A stretch of 64,000 nt of DNA, taken from Phylloscopus collybita. Taxonomy: Eukaryota; Chordata; Aves; Passeriformes; Phylloscopidae. Numbering within the stretch: position 1 is the first letter of the stretch; every line of letters begins with the position of its first letter. Positions 48,786-58,686 of this stretch are shown here, piece by piece. The notes beneath the pieces are model-generated. The model searched no databases, was not told the DNA's origin, and was given only the letters and a program-made list of their open reading frames with translations. Location of the stretch: contig JAJNNQ010000130.1 in assembly GCA_027886175.1 (NCBI GenBank), positions 14,339,501-14,403,500 on the forward strand, written 5' to 3'. The position numbers and the translations under genes were made by a program.

Positions 48786-49442
48786 CTAGTTTAAAGCCCT
48801 CTCAACGAGGTCTGCCAGTTCATGAGCTAAAAACCTTCTGCCCTTAACAGAGAGATGTACCCCATCTGGTTCCAGCAGAGCACGTGCCATAAAAGTTTCC
48901 CTGTGATCAAAGAATCCAAAATTTTGCCGATGACACCAACCCTTAAGCCACTTGTTGATGATGTGGGATCTCCTTTTTCTTTCATCATTTTTCTCTGCCA
49001 CCAAAGGGGCTGAGCAGAACACTACCTGTGCTCCAGCCCTATCAATTACTTGTCCCAGTGCCCTAAAGTCCCTTTTAATTGCTTTGGCACTCCTCTTTTC
49101 AATGTCATCACTGCCAGCCTGGAGTATCAGCAGTGGGTAATAATCAGAGGGATGAATCAGCCCAGGAAGTCTCTCAGTGATATCCCTCACCTGGGCCCCA
49201 GGGAGGCAGCAGACCTCCCTATGGGATGAGTCCGGGCGACATATGGGGCCCTCAGTTCTCCTGAGAAGGGAGTCACCTACTACAATTACCCTTCTTTTCT
49301 TCTTGGTGTTAGAGGTGGTGATCCGTCTTACAGATGAGACACAATTGAGAGGCTCCCTGGGCAGACAATTTTCTTCTAAATTATCTGGCAAGCTCTCTAG
49401 ATCCAGGGCCTCATACCTATTGTGAAGTGAAATTCTAGTCAT
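48786..49442 (-). CDS. CR1 ORF1 remnant, GDSL/SGNH esterase-like, open frame
   Basis: 218 codons remain open, from an ATG at the 5' truncation point to a stop just before ORF2. The residues show the SGNH-hydrolase blocks: VVGDSLL with Ser58, LQAGSDD at 107-113 (where many SGNH enzymes have GxND), and DGVHLS with Asp193 and His196. The known CR1 ORF1 carries an N-terminal zinc-finger-like or coiled part plus this esterase. The N-terminal part is missing here, so the Met is probably fortuitous. The frame survives although ORF2 next to it has seven disabling lesions. Expression is not expected because the CR1 promoter is absent. Confidence 0.85.
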   Translation of the reverse strand: MTRISLHNRYEALDLESLPDNLEENCLPREPLNCVSSVRRITTSNTKKKRRVIVVGDSLLRRTEGPICRPDSSHREVCCLPGAQVRDITERLPGLIHPSDYYPLLILQAGSDDIEKRSAKAIKRDFRALGQVIDRAGAQVVFCSAPLVAEKNDERKRRSHIINKWLKGWCHRQNFGFFDHRETFMARALLEPDGVHLSVKGRRFLAHELADLVERALN

Positions 49443-49785
49443 AAAAAAATAATATAATCTTGCTAGAAATTCCTAGATAGAACAGATAGAGCTATATAGG
49501 TAGAATTTGTGTAAGAATTTACCAAAATTAATGCACATCAATTTTAGCTTAGGACAGGTCCAATACTTTTGTAGAGAACTCGTGTTTAAACCTTACTGGC
49601 TAAAAATAGAATAAAATGCACTGGGAATGTTAGAACAGGCTCTTGCTTAGGGAACATGGAATACATGCTGCTGCTGCTGCTGCTGTTGCCTTTGCTGCTG
49701 CTAAGGTGCTACCCCTTCTGCTTGGGACTTAGAGACTTTATGTTAGAAGGCTTCAACGTACTGCTACAGACTCTGATGACTTTGC
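49442..49785 (+). mobile_element. Old LTR, part 2 of 3
   Basis: Continuation of the interrupted LTR between the CR1 5' end and the solo LTR. It includes a (CTG)6 run at 49668-49685 and ends CTGATGACTTTGC, whose last five bases (TTTGC) are the target duplicated by the next insertion. The leucine-rich 65-codon frame starting at 49656 comes from the CTG repeats and runs across the LTR junction, so it is not a gene. The CR1/LTR junction is placed within about 10 bases. Confidence 0.6.
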
Positions 49786-50519
49786 TGTCTTGGTTTGGAA
49801 AGACAGGTATCAGCCAGGCAAAGCTGGAGTTTCCCTTAGACTGGGGAAGGTAAACCCCTCACCCCCACCAAATTATAATTTTGCAATTTAAGGGCTTTCA
49901 GGCAAAGATTTGGGAATAGGAATAACAGTTCTTTACTAGGAATATTAACAATACAAATGTAGTAGAAAACAAAACCAAACCAGCAAACAAACAAACAGCA
50001 ATTTTGGAGAACCCTGACAGAGTCAGAACTACAACCTGACACCCTGTTAGTCAGGGTGTTGGAAGCAGTCCAAAAGTGAGTCCTCCTGGAGTGGCAGATG
50101 TGGTTCTGTTGAAGTAGAGATGATCCTGTAGCAAAAGGGTCCAGGGGTGGTGAGAAGGGGTCCAGTGATGGTGAGAAGGGGTCTGGTGATGGTGAGAAGG
50201 GGTCCAGTCTTCCTCCCAGAAATTGGGTGAAGCTAGATGTCTTCGTGTTCCTGTGTCTCAGTTTTATCCAGGTAGGAATGCTTGGCTCCCCCCATTGTCA
50301 GGGGAGATGTGATGCATCTCACAATAGGATGATGGAAATGCAGATGCATCGCTCTAGGGAGGGTATAGCCTGGGGAGGTGCTAATGGCCCATTATCAGAA
50401 GGCGTTCAGCCCTCTTCCCCCTTGAGTTACAAGAGATAAAGAAAAAAAAGATCACCCCAACTGCTTTTAAGAAATGAAATAGAATACACACCCCTGGCTC
50501 CACAGCCCAAGACATTTGC
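49781..50519 (-). mobile_element. Solo LTR, same family as at 39.8 kb, inverted, with 5-bp target duplication
   Basis: The LTR spans 49786-50514 (729 bp). On plus it begins TGTCTTGG and ends CCAAGACA. It is flanked by TTTGC at 49781-49785 and 50515-50519. Its reverse complement aligns along its whole length with the 39,840-40,606 LTR (same AGTAAA region, CAGGGTGTCAGGTTGTAG-type motif and start/end). It carries a 21-bp tandem repeat (50149-50208) expanded relative to the other copy. It is inserted into the older plus-strand LTR. No internal viral genes remain. Confidence 0.93.
50149..50208 (-). repeat. 21-bp minisatellite inside the solo LTR, about 3 copies
   Basis: Copies begin at 50149, 50170 and 50191 with the core GGTGAGAAGGGGTC. 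The sister LTR at 40.2 kb has a single unit, so the expansion happened after the copies diverged. Confidence 0.9.
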
Positions 50520-50866
50520 CTTCATGGGACTGATGTAACGATGCAGTAAAGGACTTCTTTTACAACTACCCAGCTTTCAGCCTTCCATGAAGACACCCAA
50601 ACCTCTCGGCGTCAAGAGGAGTGGGAATACATGAGAGGAACAGCTCTGCAGACACCAAGGTTGGTGCAGAAGGAGGGGAAGGAGGGTTCCAGGTGTCAGA
50701 GCTGAGATTGCCCCTGTGGTGCAGGCCATGGTGATAGAGCTGTGCCCCAGCAGCCCATGGAAGTCTCACAGGGGAGCAAAGATCCACCTGCAGCCTATGA
50801 AGGACTCCAGGTAGCAGCAGACGGATGCCTGAAAAAGGCTCTGACCCCATGAGAAGCCCTCCACCT
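50515..50866 (+). mobile_element. Old LTR, part 3 of 3
   Basis: Resumes with TTTGCCTTCATGGGACTGATG and continues through CAGCTCTGCAGACACCAAGG and AAGATCCACCTGCAGCC to about 50866. Beyond that the resemblance to the remembered family stops, so the 3' part is truncated. Total host-LTR length without insertions is about 1.18 kb. The 124-codon minus frame at 50566-50940 is antisense to this LTR. Confidence 0.6.
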
Positions 50867-53800
50867 GTTTTGTTTGGTGGGATTTCTTTGTGATTTTTCT
50901 TTTTATACATCCTCTGTAACCTACAGAGACAGTAATCCATGGCTGACTCATGAATCAGCAGCTGGTATTTCAGTTACTGTCATTGATGTAGTCACAACTT
51001 GTGTCAAGTATGACAAATTTCTTCAGTAAGTGATACATAAATAGTAATCAGAGCAGCAATAAAACAGGAGCTGTTTCCTTCCTTTCATCCTATGCCTTTA
51101 ACTGTACTGAAGAGGAAAAATTCTGTGTCCTTCAACTTCTGATCTTTTAGTGTCTTTCTGAGGTTCTGTTGGAATCTGATAACGTAAGAATCCCTCATTT
51201 CATTTTAAAGAGGAGAAGAGAAAGTGACACTAAGCAGTATCTCTCTTTTATTGGTGTATGATTTTTACGTGTTTTGCTAGTTTTGTGATCATCAGAACAG
51301 GACAATCATATCGATCATAACGTCAAAAAATAAAATAAAAATTTAGGCTCTGAAGTTTGGCCATTATAATAATTAATAAAATTTTCCAGCTGAACAGCTG
51401 AACTGTGTACCTAAAGTTATCCATTGATTTAAGTGGAAGCTTACGTGCCTCTCTGGAAAACTTCCTAATTATAGTTACAACTTTTTTTTTTTTTTTTTTT
51501 TTTTTTTGGTGGTGGTGGAGGTGTTTTTTTTTTTTGTTTTGGTTTTGATATATGTTCATGAATTTTTGCTTTGCTAATATTCCACTTATCTTCATTAAGC
51601 ATCCTCTTGTGTGTCTTTAGTCAATATATGCATTCTGCAACAAGAATTTATTCCTAGGAATTTTTCCAGATTCACGATCACACTTAAGTCAGCGCTTTTA
51701 TCCCTAATTTCTTGAGTCATGTGGTAGGGAACCTTATGTTTGACATCATGGAGCTTAGTGAAACTTGGCCATTAAAACACTGGTTCCATTGAAAAACATC
51801 TGGAGGGAAACCAATAGCCCGGTATATCCTGTTAGGCTACACTCAGCATTATCCAGCCTCCTGGTCTTTCTCTTTGAGCTCTGCCTTGCGAAAACTTGGC
51901 TGTGCTCGCAGAAATGTACAAGTATGACAACAAAATGGATGCACTCCATGTTCCTAAACATGTCATATCTTGGCTGTGCTGAAGGTTTGTGTATGTGTAC
52001 TTGCTTGGCTGTAGCAGTGACAGGGTTTTATGTTGCTCTTTATCATACTGATGCTGAAGTTAAAGACTGTAAAGCCCTACAAAAACATCTGGCTCTTTTG
52101 CCATTACCTCTGCACACTTTTTTCCATATAGTGTATTTCTCATGTTTTACTTAAATAGTTCAAATGGTCACTTTTTTTGTCAATTCTTTTGAATCTCTCC
52201 AGTAATGTATGAAATGGCTTGCCTAAACTAACAAATATTGTCAAATTAGAGTTTTCTTTTCCGTTCACCATGTTCCAAATTAATGATCTGGTAATGTTTA
52301 CATTCTTTATTTTAAAACAAATCAAGGAGTTGATTGTGGTTGTAAGGTTGGATTTTTAAATTACTTTTTAAGAACAAGAAGAAAATGGGAAATAAAATTG
52401 TTCAGTAATTTCTCTGTTTAGATCTGTAGCTAGTTAAAAACATTGTTTTGTCACTGTTTCTGAGAAACATATCTGTCTTTAAAAGTACTTTGTGTACCTT
52501 TTGAGTCATACAATATGAAAACAGGGCAGGACACAAGACTAGACAGTAGTCCATCACTTTTGTATCCCTGTGTAGCACATCATAACTGAAAGATTTTTGG
52601 AGATAAAATGCTGATACACAAAAGCTCAGAGTTCTGTTTTGGGATGGAGACAACCCCACAGATTTCATAGCTTTCTTTTTCATGTTAAGTTAATATTTAT
52701 GTTAACATGGCTCTTATTTATTTGATTACCTGTAAATACCCAAGATTAAAGAGGTTTTCTTATTCTGCGCACCATATTTAGCCCATCTCCTCTGTCTGAC
52801 AAAAGTGGATTTGAGCTCTTCCATTCTCTGTTAACAGCTTCCAGCATATCAGTCTCTTCCGTGTAAGAAAGAAAAAAGAGAGACTTTAACAAAAGTTTTT
52901 AACACCATTGATATCGACTTTAGACATTTCCCTTAACTCTACACGATCTACAGAAAATGCTCCTGATCTATTGGTATGGGATTCAGTCCAGATCCATCAG
53001 GTGTCTCTGACAGAAAAAAGGCTAAAACCAGACATCTTGACTTTGAAGCCAGAAGCAGCTGATGTCTTTTCACATGAGCGAGACAAACATTTCTATTCAT
53101 CAGTGGCGCTACAATCATGCATATGCATGTGCACGTATTTGGGATTACAGGCACTAGTTCTCATGTACTGAGTGTTCGTGGGGAGCTGGCAGCAGCCAGC
53201 TTTCACTTTCCTGCTTTTTGTGGTCCTGCTTCATCTGCTGCTCCTCAGGCCTCTCTCCTTTCCACTGGGTACAAGGGACCTGGGAATAAATAGGGGAAAA
53301 GCACCAACATGTGTTTAGTTTTATTAACCAAGCAGCAAAGTCAAAAACTTCATGAAGCTCTCAAGAGCAGCTGGAAACATCAGGACAAAATTAAGTAACA
53401 CTGAAATACCAAAACTGAAGAATTACAGTAATTAATAGAAGTTTGAAGGGAGAATTGTTGCTCTTCCCACTGAAGCAGTGACAGTTGTGTAGGTGCACTG
53501 TGGGCCAGAATTTGTCCTCTGTATTTTGTCAGTTTATCAGCCATATGTGTTCACAGTCCAAATATTCAGGCTATTTACTGCTGACTGAAGAGTTCAATCA
53601 ACAGTAAATTTTGCATACAGTAAAATGTTAGTATTAAATCTAACTTAATGTTTTTCAGCTTTATCCAGGATATTCTGTAATTAGTTGTTAATAGGCTTGA
53701 GACATTGTTAGAGCAACACACACATCCATTTATGAATGGATGAATTACATCCATTCTGTTACAAAAGTGAAGTTAACTCCAAGTGTAAGGGGCTCCTACT

Positions 53801-54087
53801 TCTATCTGTGGCCTGTCTTGAAAAGTCAGGAAAGACAGTGCACAAAACAGAGTAAAGAAAAACCTGCTGGGGTGGAAACCTGTTTGTTCAATTTATTGAT
53901 AATCGGGAAGAACGGAAAACTGAGAGCGGCAACGTGATGAATGCAGCTTGCTCTACGCAAAGTGAGACTTTAATCAAAGATAGTTAAGCTATTGTCTGCC
54001 CTTCACATTCCTCATCAGTATTCTGCCTTATGCAGTGGGAACATCCATTAATTACAATGGAATCATTACTAGGTAAAAATTGTAACC
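50867..54087. other. Non-coding stretch with T26 tract
   Basis: AT-rich single-copy DNA. T26 lies at 51482-51507, followed by a GGTGGTGG-type run and a second T tract. The 129-codon plus frame at 51765-52154 has no recognised domain and no splice context. Confidence 0.5.
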
Positions 54088-54201
54088 ATGGCTATGGGTG
54101 ATGTGCGACAACTTGCAATGCTGCTGGCGCAGCGAAGCCGTACAAAGAGGACCTACCACCACTTGTGCATGTCATCACCGTATTCAGAGCTTGATTCCTG
54201 A
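54088..54201 (+). other. Small ORF (37 codons) in a CpG-retaining patch
   Basis: The ATG sits in a strong context (ACCATGG) and the frame runs to TGA at 54199-54201. The peptide begins MAMGDVRQLAMLLAQRSR and is basic in the middle. The local sequence keeps six CpGs within about 70 bases, unusual for this AT-rich window. I recognise no family. It may be a conserved non-coding element rather than a coding exon. Confidence 0.15.
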
Positions 54202-57200
54202 ACTCTGATTAAATGCTGTGGAATATCTTCCCCCACCATTCTCTCCCTCTCTCTCTTGCCTGCTTTTATTTCCTGTGAAGATTTGGACCTCTGTTCTTTG
54301 CATCTCCTGCCATGGCTCGGAATACTGCTTCTTGGTTCTTTCAACCTGCCACGTCCAATAATCACGCACAGAAAATGCTTGTGCAAGCCAGTTGGCTTAG
54401 ATTTCTGTCTTAAGGGAAGAGTGCATCTGTTTTTTGGATTAAATCATGCTTATAAAGTCGTGCTTATTCAGTTGACAGGAAAAAAATGCATAATTTAAAG
54501 CTTTTATTTGTTCTTGTGCTAAAAGATTTCCGAGCCTCAATTCACCCTTATTTTATCCTTCTAGAGCAATACAAAATTAGAGTTCATTATGGTGATCCAG
54601 TCTCTCCTTTTGTCTTGATTGCAGACACATTAAGCTCTTTGCCAGAGATGTCGACTTTCCTGAACAAGCCTTTCAAGTCTTGCAAACTATCTGTTGTTTT
54701 CCCAGTAGGCTAATTAGGGTGGATTAGCACCCATCAGATATGCCCTAGGGATGAGCCAAAAGCTGAAGGAGAAGGTAAATTGCAATGCCAAAAACTTCCA
54801 CCTTTGTAAGGCCTGAGACACAAGGTAAGAAGCTGAAGGAGGGCAGGGGACGGTTGCAAAAGAGATTGTGTTCCCCAGCAGGACAACACCTTAAATGTGG
54901 AACATGATCTTGTGGAGAGAGCTGTTGATTTTTTGCTTGGCTGTCTCCAATAGCATTTATTTTGTGATTAAAATGGAGGCAAATTTCAAAATAAAGTGTG
55001 GCTTTGAATACAAAAGGTTTAGTTAGAAAAACATTGAACTGGAAATGTCCTCTTTGGAGAAAAATAGAAAAAGATTTCATTTTCCTAACCAAAAGAATTA
55101 ATAGAAGTCATAACTGTTTTGTATTGATTGATTGATTGATTGCTTATTTGTCTACCAGAGTCTGTGATTTCTTTCAGGACAAGTTTAGCTAAAATAGGTT
55201 TCAGTCAGATCTCTTCTTCTCAATGAGGCAGAAAGGAAGACTTAATGGAGAGACCCTTAAACAGCTCTTAGACGGTATCTGTAGGGACCCTGTTCTTTTA
55301 AGTGATATGTTAACCATAATTTCGCTGTCATTTTAACAGTCTTCATGGTCAGCACAAGAAAAAAAGGAGTATCTACCACATATCTAGTCTCTGCTTAAAT
55401 TAAAATAAGTCAGATATGGAAGTGTTTACTCCCCTGTTGGCTAAAGGGGCAGTTCTGATGACTGGCTCATAACAGACATGTATCCAGTGACATTTGAAAT
55501 GGTATAAGAAGAACCTTGCTTTTAAATCCTTTTGAGGCTTTCTCAGTTTCAGAAACAAGCAAAGTAGTCAAAGGAAAGATATTAGCTTAGTTTGGTCCCA
55601 CTCTCAGGAAAAGCCAGTGCTGTTTTGTGGCAGGGGTGTGAGAAATCCTGGTGTTCTGTGAGGAAGTCGAGACTGACAAGATCTGTGCTGCATCTCTGTG
55701 CATTACCTCCAGCAAAAAGTTTGGTACCCTGGTTCTCAGAAATAAGAGTGAAGGCTACATTGTATATAACTGGAGAAGTATTCAGAGTCCTAGGCTACAT
55801 TTCAAATAGAATTAATGACATTATTCACTAATTACTAAGAACTGGCCAGAATAACTGCATTGTGTTTAAAAAAATGGCAACTAGAAAAAAAAGAATTGAA
55901 GAAAGTTTTCTCCACGTTTCCCTCAAATGCCTGTAAATTGATTGAACCACCCAAGAGAGTAAGGAAGCTTTTGACAGAACAAAAGGAAAATTTTCTGAGC
56001 TCTGATAGGTATATTTGTCTTCAGCAAGTAACTTCAAGATTGACAGCATCTTGTTTTGTGTATGTTTGACTGAAACTTGGTGACAGGTAGGTGAGCTCTG
56101 GGATTTACAAAATAGTTGGTAAGACATCGATTTATGGAGGTAAATCTTCCAGACTGTTGCAGCATCTTGCTCACTGAGCTTTTGCCACTGCAGATTCTCC
56201 TAACTTTTCCTCTGACAGGCTGGCTCCCACCCCAGTCCCGAGGTCTGTACCTGTCATGGGAAGAGATTCATTAGCCCACGATGTGCAGTAGCTGTGGGAT
56301 CCTTTTGTACGACCTCAGCATCCTGCCTTGAAGCGTGAGCACTGCAGCAGTTAAAAGTTGTAAGCTGGGCCTCTGCTATTGTGAGTGTTTTATGAAGAGA
56401 AGAGTGTCTGTTATGTTTTTCGGGTTTGTTTTGGAATCTCAAGGACCTTTTAATTTGGAAATTCCCTCAGTGGCTCCACCTTTTTTTTCCCCCTCCTCTC
56501 TCCTAGTGATTGTAAATGGTGGTAGTTAAAAGGAAATAAGAAAAGTGTTCATTGTTTAAAAGGTGTATAGAGCCAATCATCATGTTAATTACATGTCACA
56601 GGGTAATGAATAACCCCTCACTTTTATCATGCGGGGAACAACCTGGGGTTCGTCAGATGGGGCTTTGTGCTTTAAATGAACACCCCCAAACAAAACTTTG
56701 CGCCACTCCAATTATGTGAGGACAGACTCTGGTTCAATGCCTTCTTAAGTCTTAAAGCTTTACAGCTGTGGGAACAGCAGTTAGACACACACTGTTCTGC
56801 AAACACCAGAAGTCTAAGCTAAAATGCAAAGCATACATTTTGCAGTGCTGATTGGCTTTGTAGTACTCATACATATGCGCTGGGAGCCTAGCAGTGGTGA
56901 GAAAATAAGTAAAAAAAAAATTTTCAGAGTTGAAAAACTGTTATGATTGTAACATATGATTGTATAATTGCCTAATTTTGCAGCTTTGGAGAGTGTTTAT
57001 GTTCTCAAAATTAATTAGTGTGGAGTGTAACTGCTTTTAAATATGGCATTCCTCTCAAAACTATGTGGTTAGAAATGTAACCTCAGTGAATGTACACATC
57101 ATTATTATTGAATATAAAAGTTTATAGTTCATTACACAGAAAATTGCAGTTGAGGAATTTCACAGCTTTAAGAACAGTTATTATCCCTGACTGAATTACG

Positions 57201-58144
57201 GAATGATTTTTTCATGGGTCAATAAATTGATATAATTTTTAATTGAAATGCATTCAGACAAATATTTATGCAAAAGATAAGTGAAGTCAGTGATTTAGAG
57301 GGAAAGAAAATTAGATGAGAAATTATGGAAAAGCAGCACAAAAAAGAGCTTAAAATTACATTTCTGGAAAATACTTCTTACTGCAGTGGGGAAAAATGTG
57401 TCCCCCATACTCTGGACCTGATAAGATTAGTTTTTTATCCTTCTGAGGGGCCTATAATAGTGAAGCTTGGCGTTAACCCCTTTCCTTTATGGTAACCTGT
57501 ACAAGTGAGGTTGTGATTTCAGATGCACACGGATGGAGGAAAGTGACAGTGCTCTTGCATCATCTGATGAGCGATGAGTTTTAGGATTATGTGGAGGCCT
57601 CTGTCTGCTTTTTCCTCTCTCCAAATCCTGTAGGGAGTCCTTAGTGGCTGGGCTGGTCCACACAGCCTTTTATGCTGCCAGCAGCCCTGAGCCAGCAAGT
57701 CTGGGTGTCCCCACAGCCAGGAGATGGGGACAGGCTCGGACAAGGTGCTCCAGATGCAGCTGCTGTGTTTGATGTCTGCTTCCAGCTGTCTTCATGCCGC
57801 ACAAGAGAGCCCTTCACTTCTGAATGTGTCCTTGGTGATCTCTGAGCTGTTTCCTAGCCTTGCTGTGATAGCTGTTGGCAGCCAGTGGGGCTGCTGGCAG
57901 GAGCAGGACATTTGTTCCTTCTGGTGATGGACGATTTGTGAGTGCCTCCGTCTCGGGCTGCTCTGTTTTTCCTCTTGGAGGGCTCCTGGACCGAAGGAAG
58001 ACTTTCACACTGCTGCCTGCCTCACTTCTGGGAGATGTGAAATGTACTGCCAGCTCCTCAGTTTAGGTGAAATGGCAGCTTCAGTGAAGTACACAAGCTT
58101 TGGCACTGCAGCTCCAGATTGTCATATTGTCCCATTGTAGAGAG
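54202..58144. other. Non-coding stretch, no gene seen
   Basis: AT-rich DNA with a short (GATT)n near 55123-55141. The patch 56560-56780 is free of simple repeats and retains CpGs, so it is a candidate conserved element (inference). The ORFs at 57519-58066 overlap on both strands and are unrecognised. Confidence 0.45.
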
Positions 58145-58183
58145 AGAATCACAGAGTCATTTAGGTTGGAAAACAGATCAAGT
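58145..58183 (-). mobile_element. CR1 3'-end relic
   Basis: GAATCACAGAGTCATTTAGG followed by TTGGAAAACAGATCAAGTC matches the reverse complement of the CR1 3' terminus (compare 45845-45910). Only about 40 bases remain, with substitutions, so it is an old, heavily truncated insertion. Confidence 0.7.
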
Positions 58184-58429
58184 CACGCTGTTCTGTCTCA
58201 GTCCGAAGTAATGATAACTCCCAAGGCCTCAGATCAGGTTGTTGTTTCTTCTTTCTTGGCCCAACTAGGCTTTCTCTATGTCTGCAAAGCCCTGGTTCCT
58301 CTAATGTCAGCTCTTGACATTGAAATAATTCGTTTTCTTGCTTTTCAGTTAAATAAAAAATGTCAGTAGGTGATGACCAAGGCTTCTTTGGTGCCTTCTT
58401 ACACCAGATAATGCTAAGTGTATGGATTA

Positions 58430-58600
58430 TAACCTGTAATATTTTCAATAATGAATTTATCATTTTGACATAGTTTGGGTGATGTGGAGTAGAAATTGCT
58501 GGTCTATATCCATTTTTTGCTGCAAAATGCTTGAAATCATGCTCAGTCATCTGAAGCCCTTGCCATTAAGTTTGAAGTCCTTAGGAAGAACTGACTTTAC
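58430..58600 (-). pseudogene. Possible retroelement integrase remnant (short, broken)
   Basis: On minus, a frame beginning near 58550 contains DFKHFAAKNG and ISTPHHP. The spacing is F-x7-G-x7-P-x-H-P, the same as around the third core block of many Ty3/Gypsy-like and retroviral integrases. It continues KMINSLLKIL, where integrases carry an E-R-x-x-x-T/S-L-x-K helix. Just upstream, in another frame, an LP...NGKGF segment sits where integrases have LP...DNG..F. The frame is disrupted between the two and the catalytic Asp and Glu are not evident. No neighbouring protease, RT or LTR was found. It could be coincidence, or a relic of a very old element or domesticated gene. Confidence 0.3.
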
Positions 58601-58658
58601 ACAGAGGGGTGAGTATAGTATTTTATACCAACCCAAATAAACTAGAATTACAGTCTAG

Positions 58659-58686
58659 AACTTCTGCCCAAACAACTTCTGCCCAA
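58659..58686 (+). repeat. Short tandem duplication, AACTTCTGCCCAA x2
   Basis: Two identical 13-base copies at 58659-58671 and 58674-58686. Confidence 0.9.

Larger units (their letters stand above)
45845..49441 (-). mobile_element. CR1 LINE retrotransposon, 5'-truncated, inactive
   Basis: About 3.6 kb on minus. The 3' end (low coordinates) carries three ATTCTGTG octamers (AATCACAG on plus, 45847-45870), the hallmark CR1 terminus. Reading on minus: ORF1 remnant with esterase domain, ORF2 with endonuclease then reverse transcriptase, a short 3' UTR, then the octamers. A full CR1 is roughly 4.5 kb, so the 5' end is truncated within or just before ORF1. No clear target duplication is seen, as usual for CR1. 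It is inserted within the older plus-strand LTR. Confidence 0.95.

Noticed and set aside
49656..49853. ORF starting with a leucine-rich, signal-peptide-like segment
   Set aside because: The leucines come from CTG repeats in the old LTR, and the frame crosses the junction into the solo LTR.
51765..52154. 129-codon plus-strand ORF with hydrophobic segments
   Set aside because: No recognisable domain. Length is within chance expectation for a 64-kb window read in six frames.
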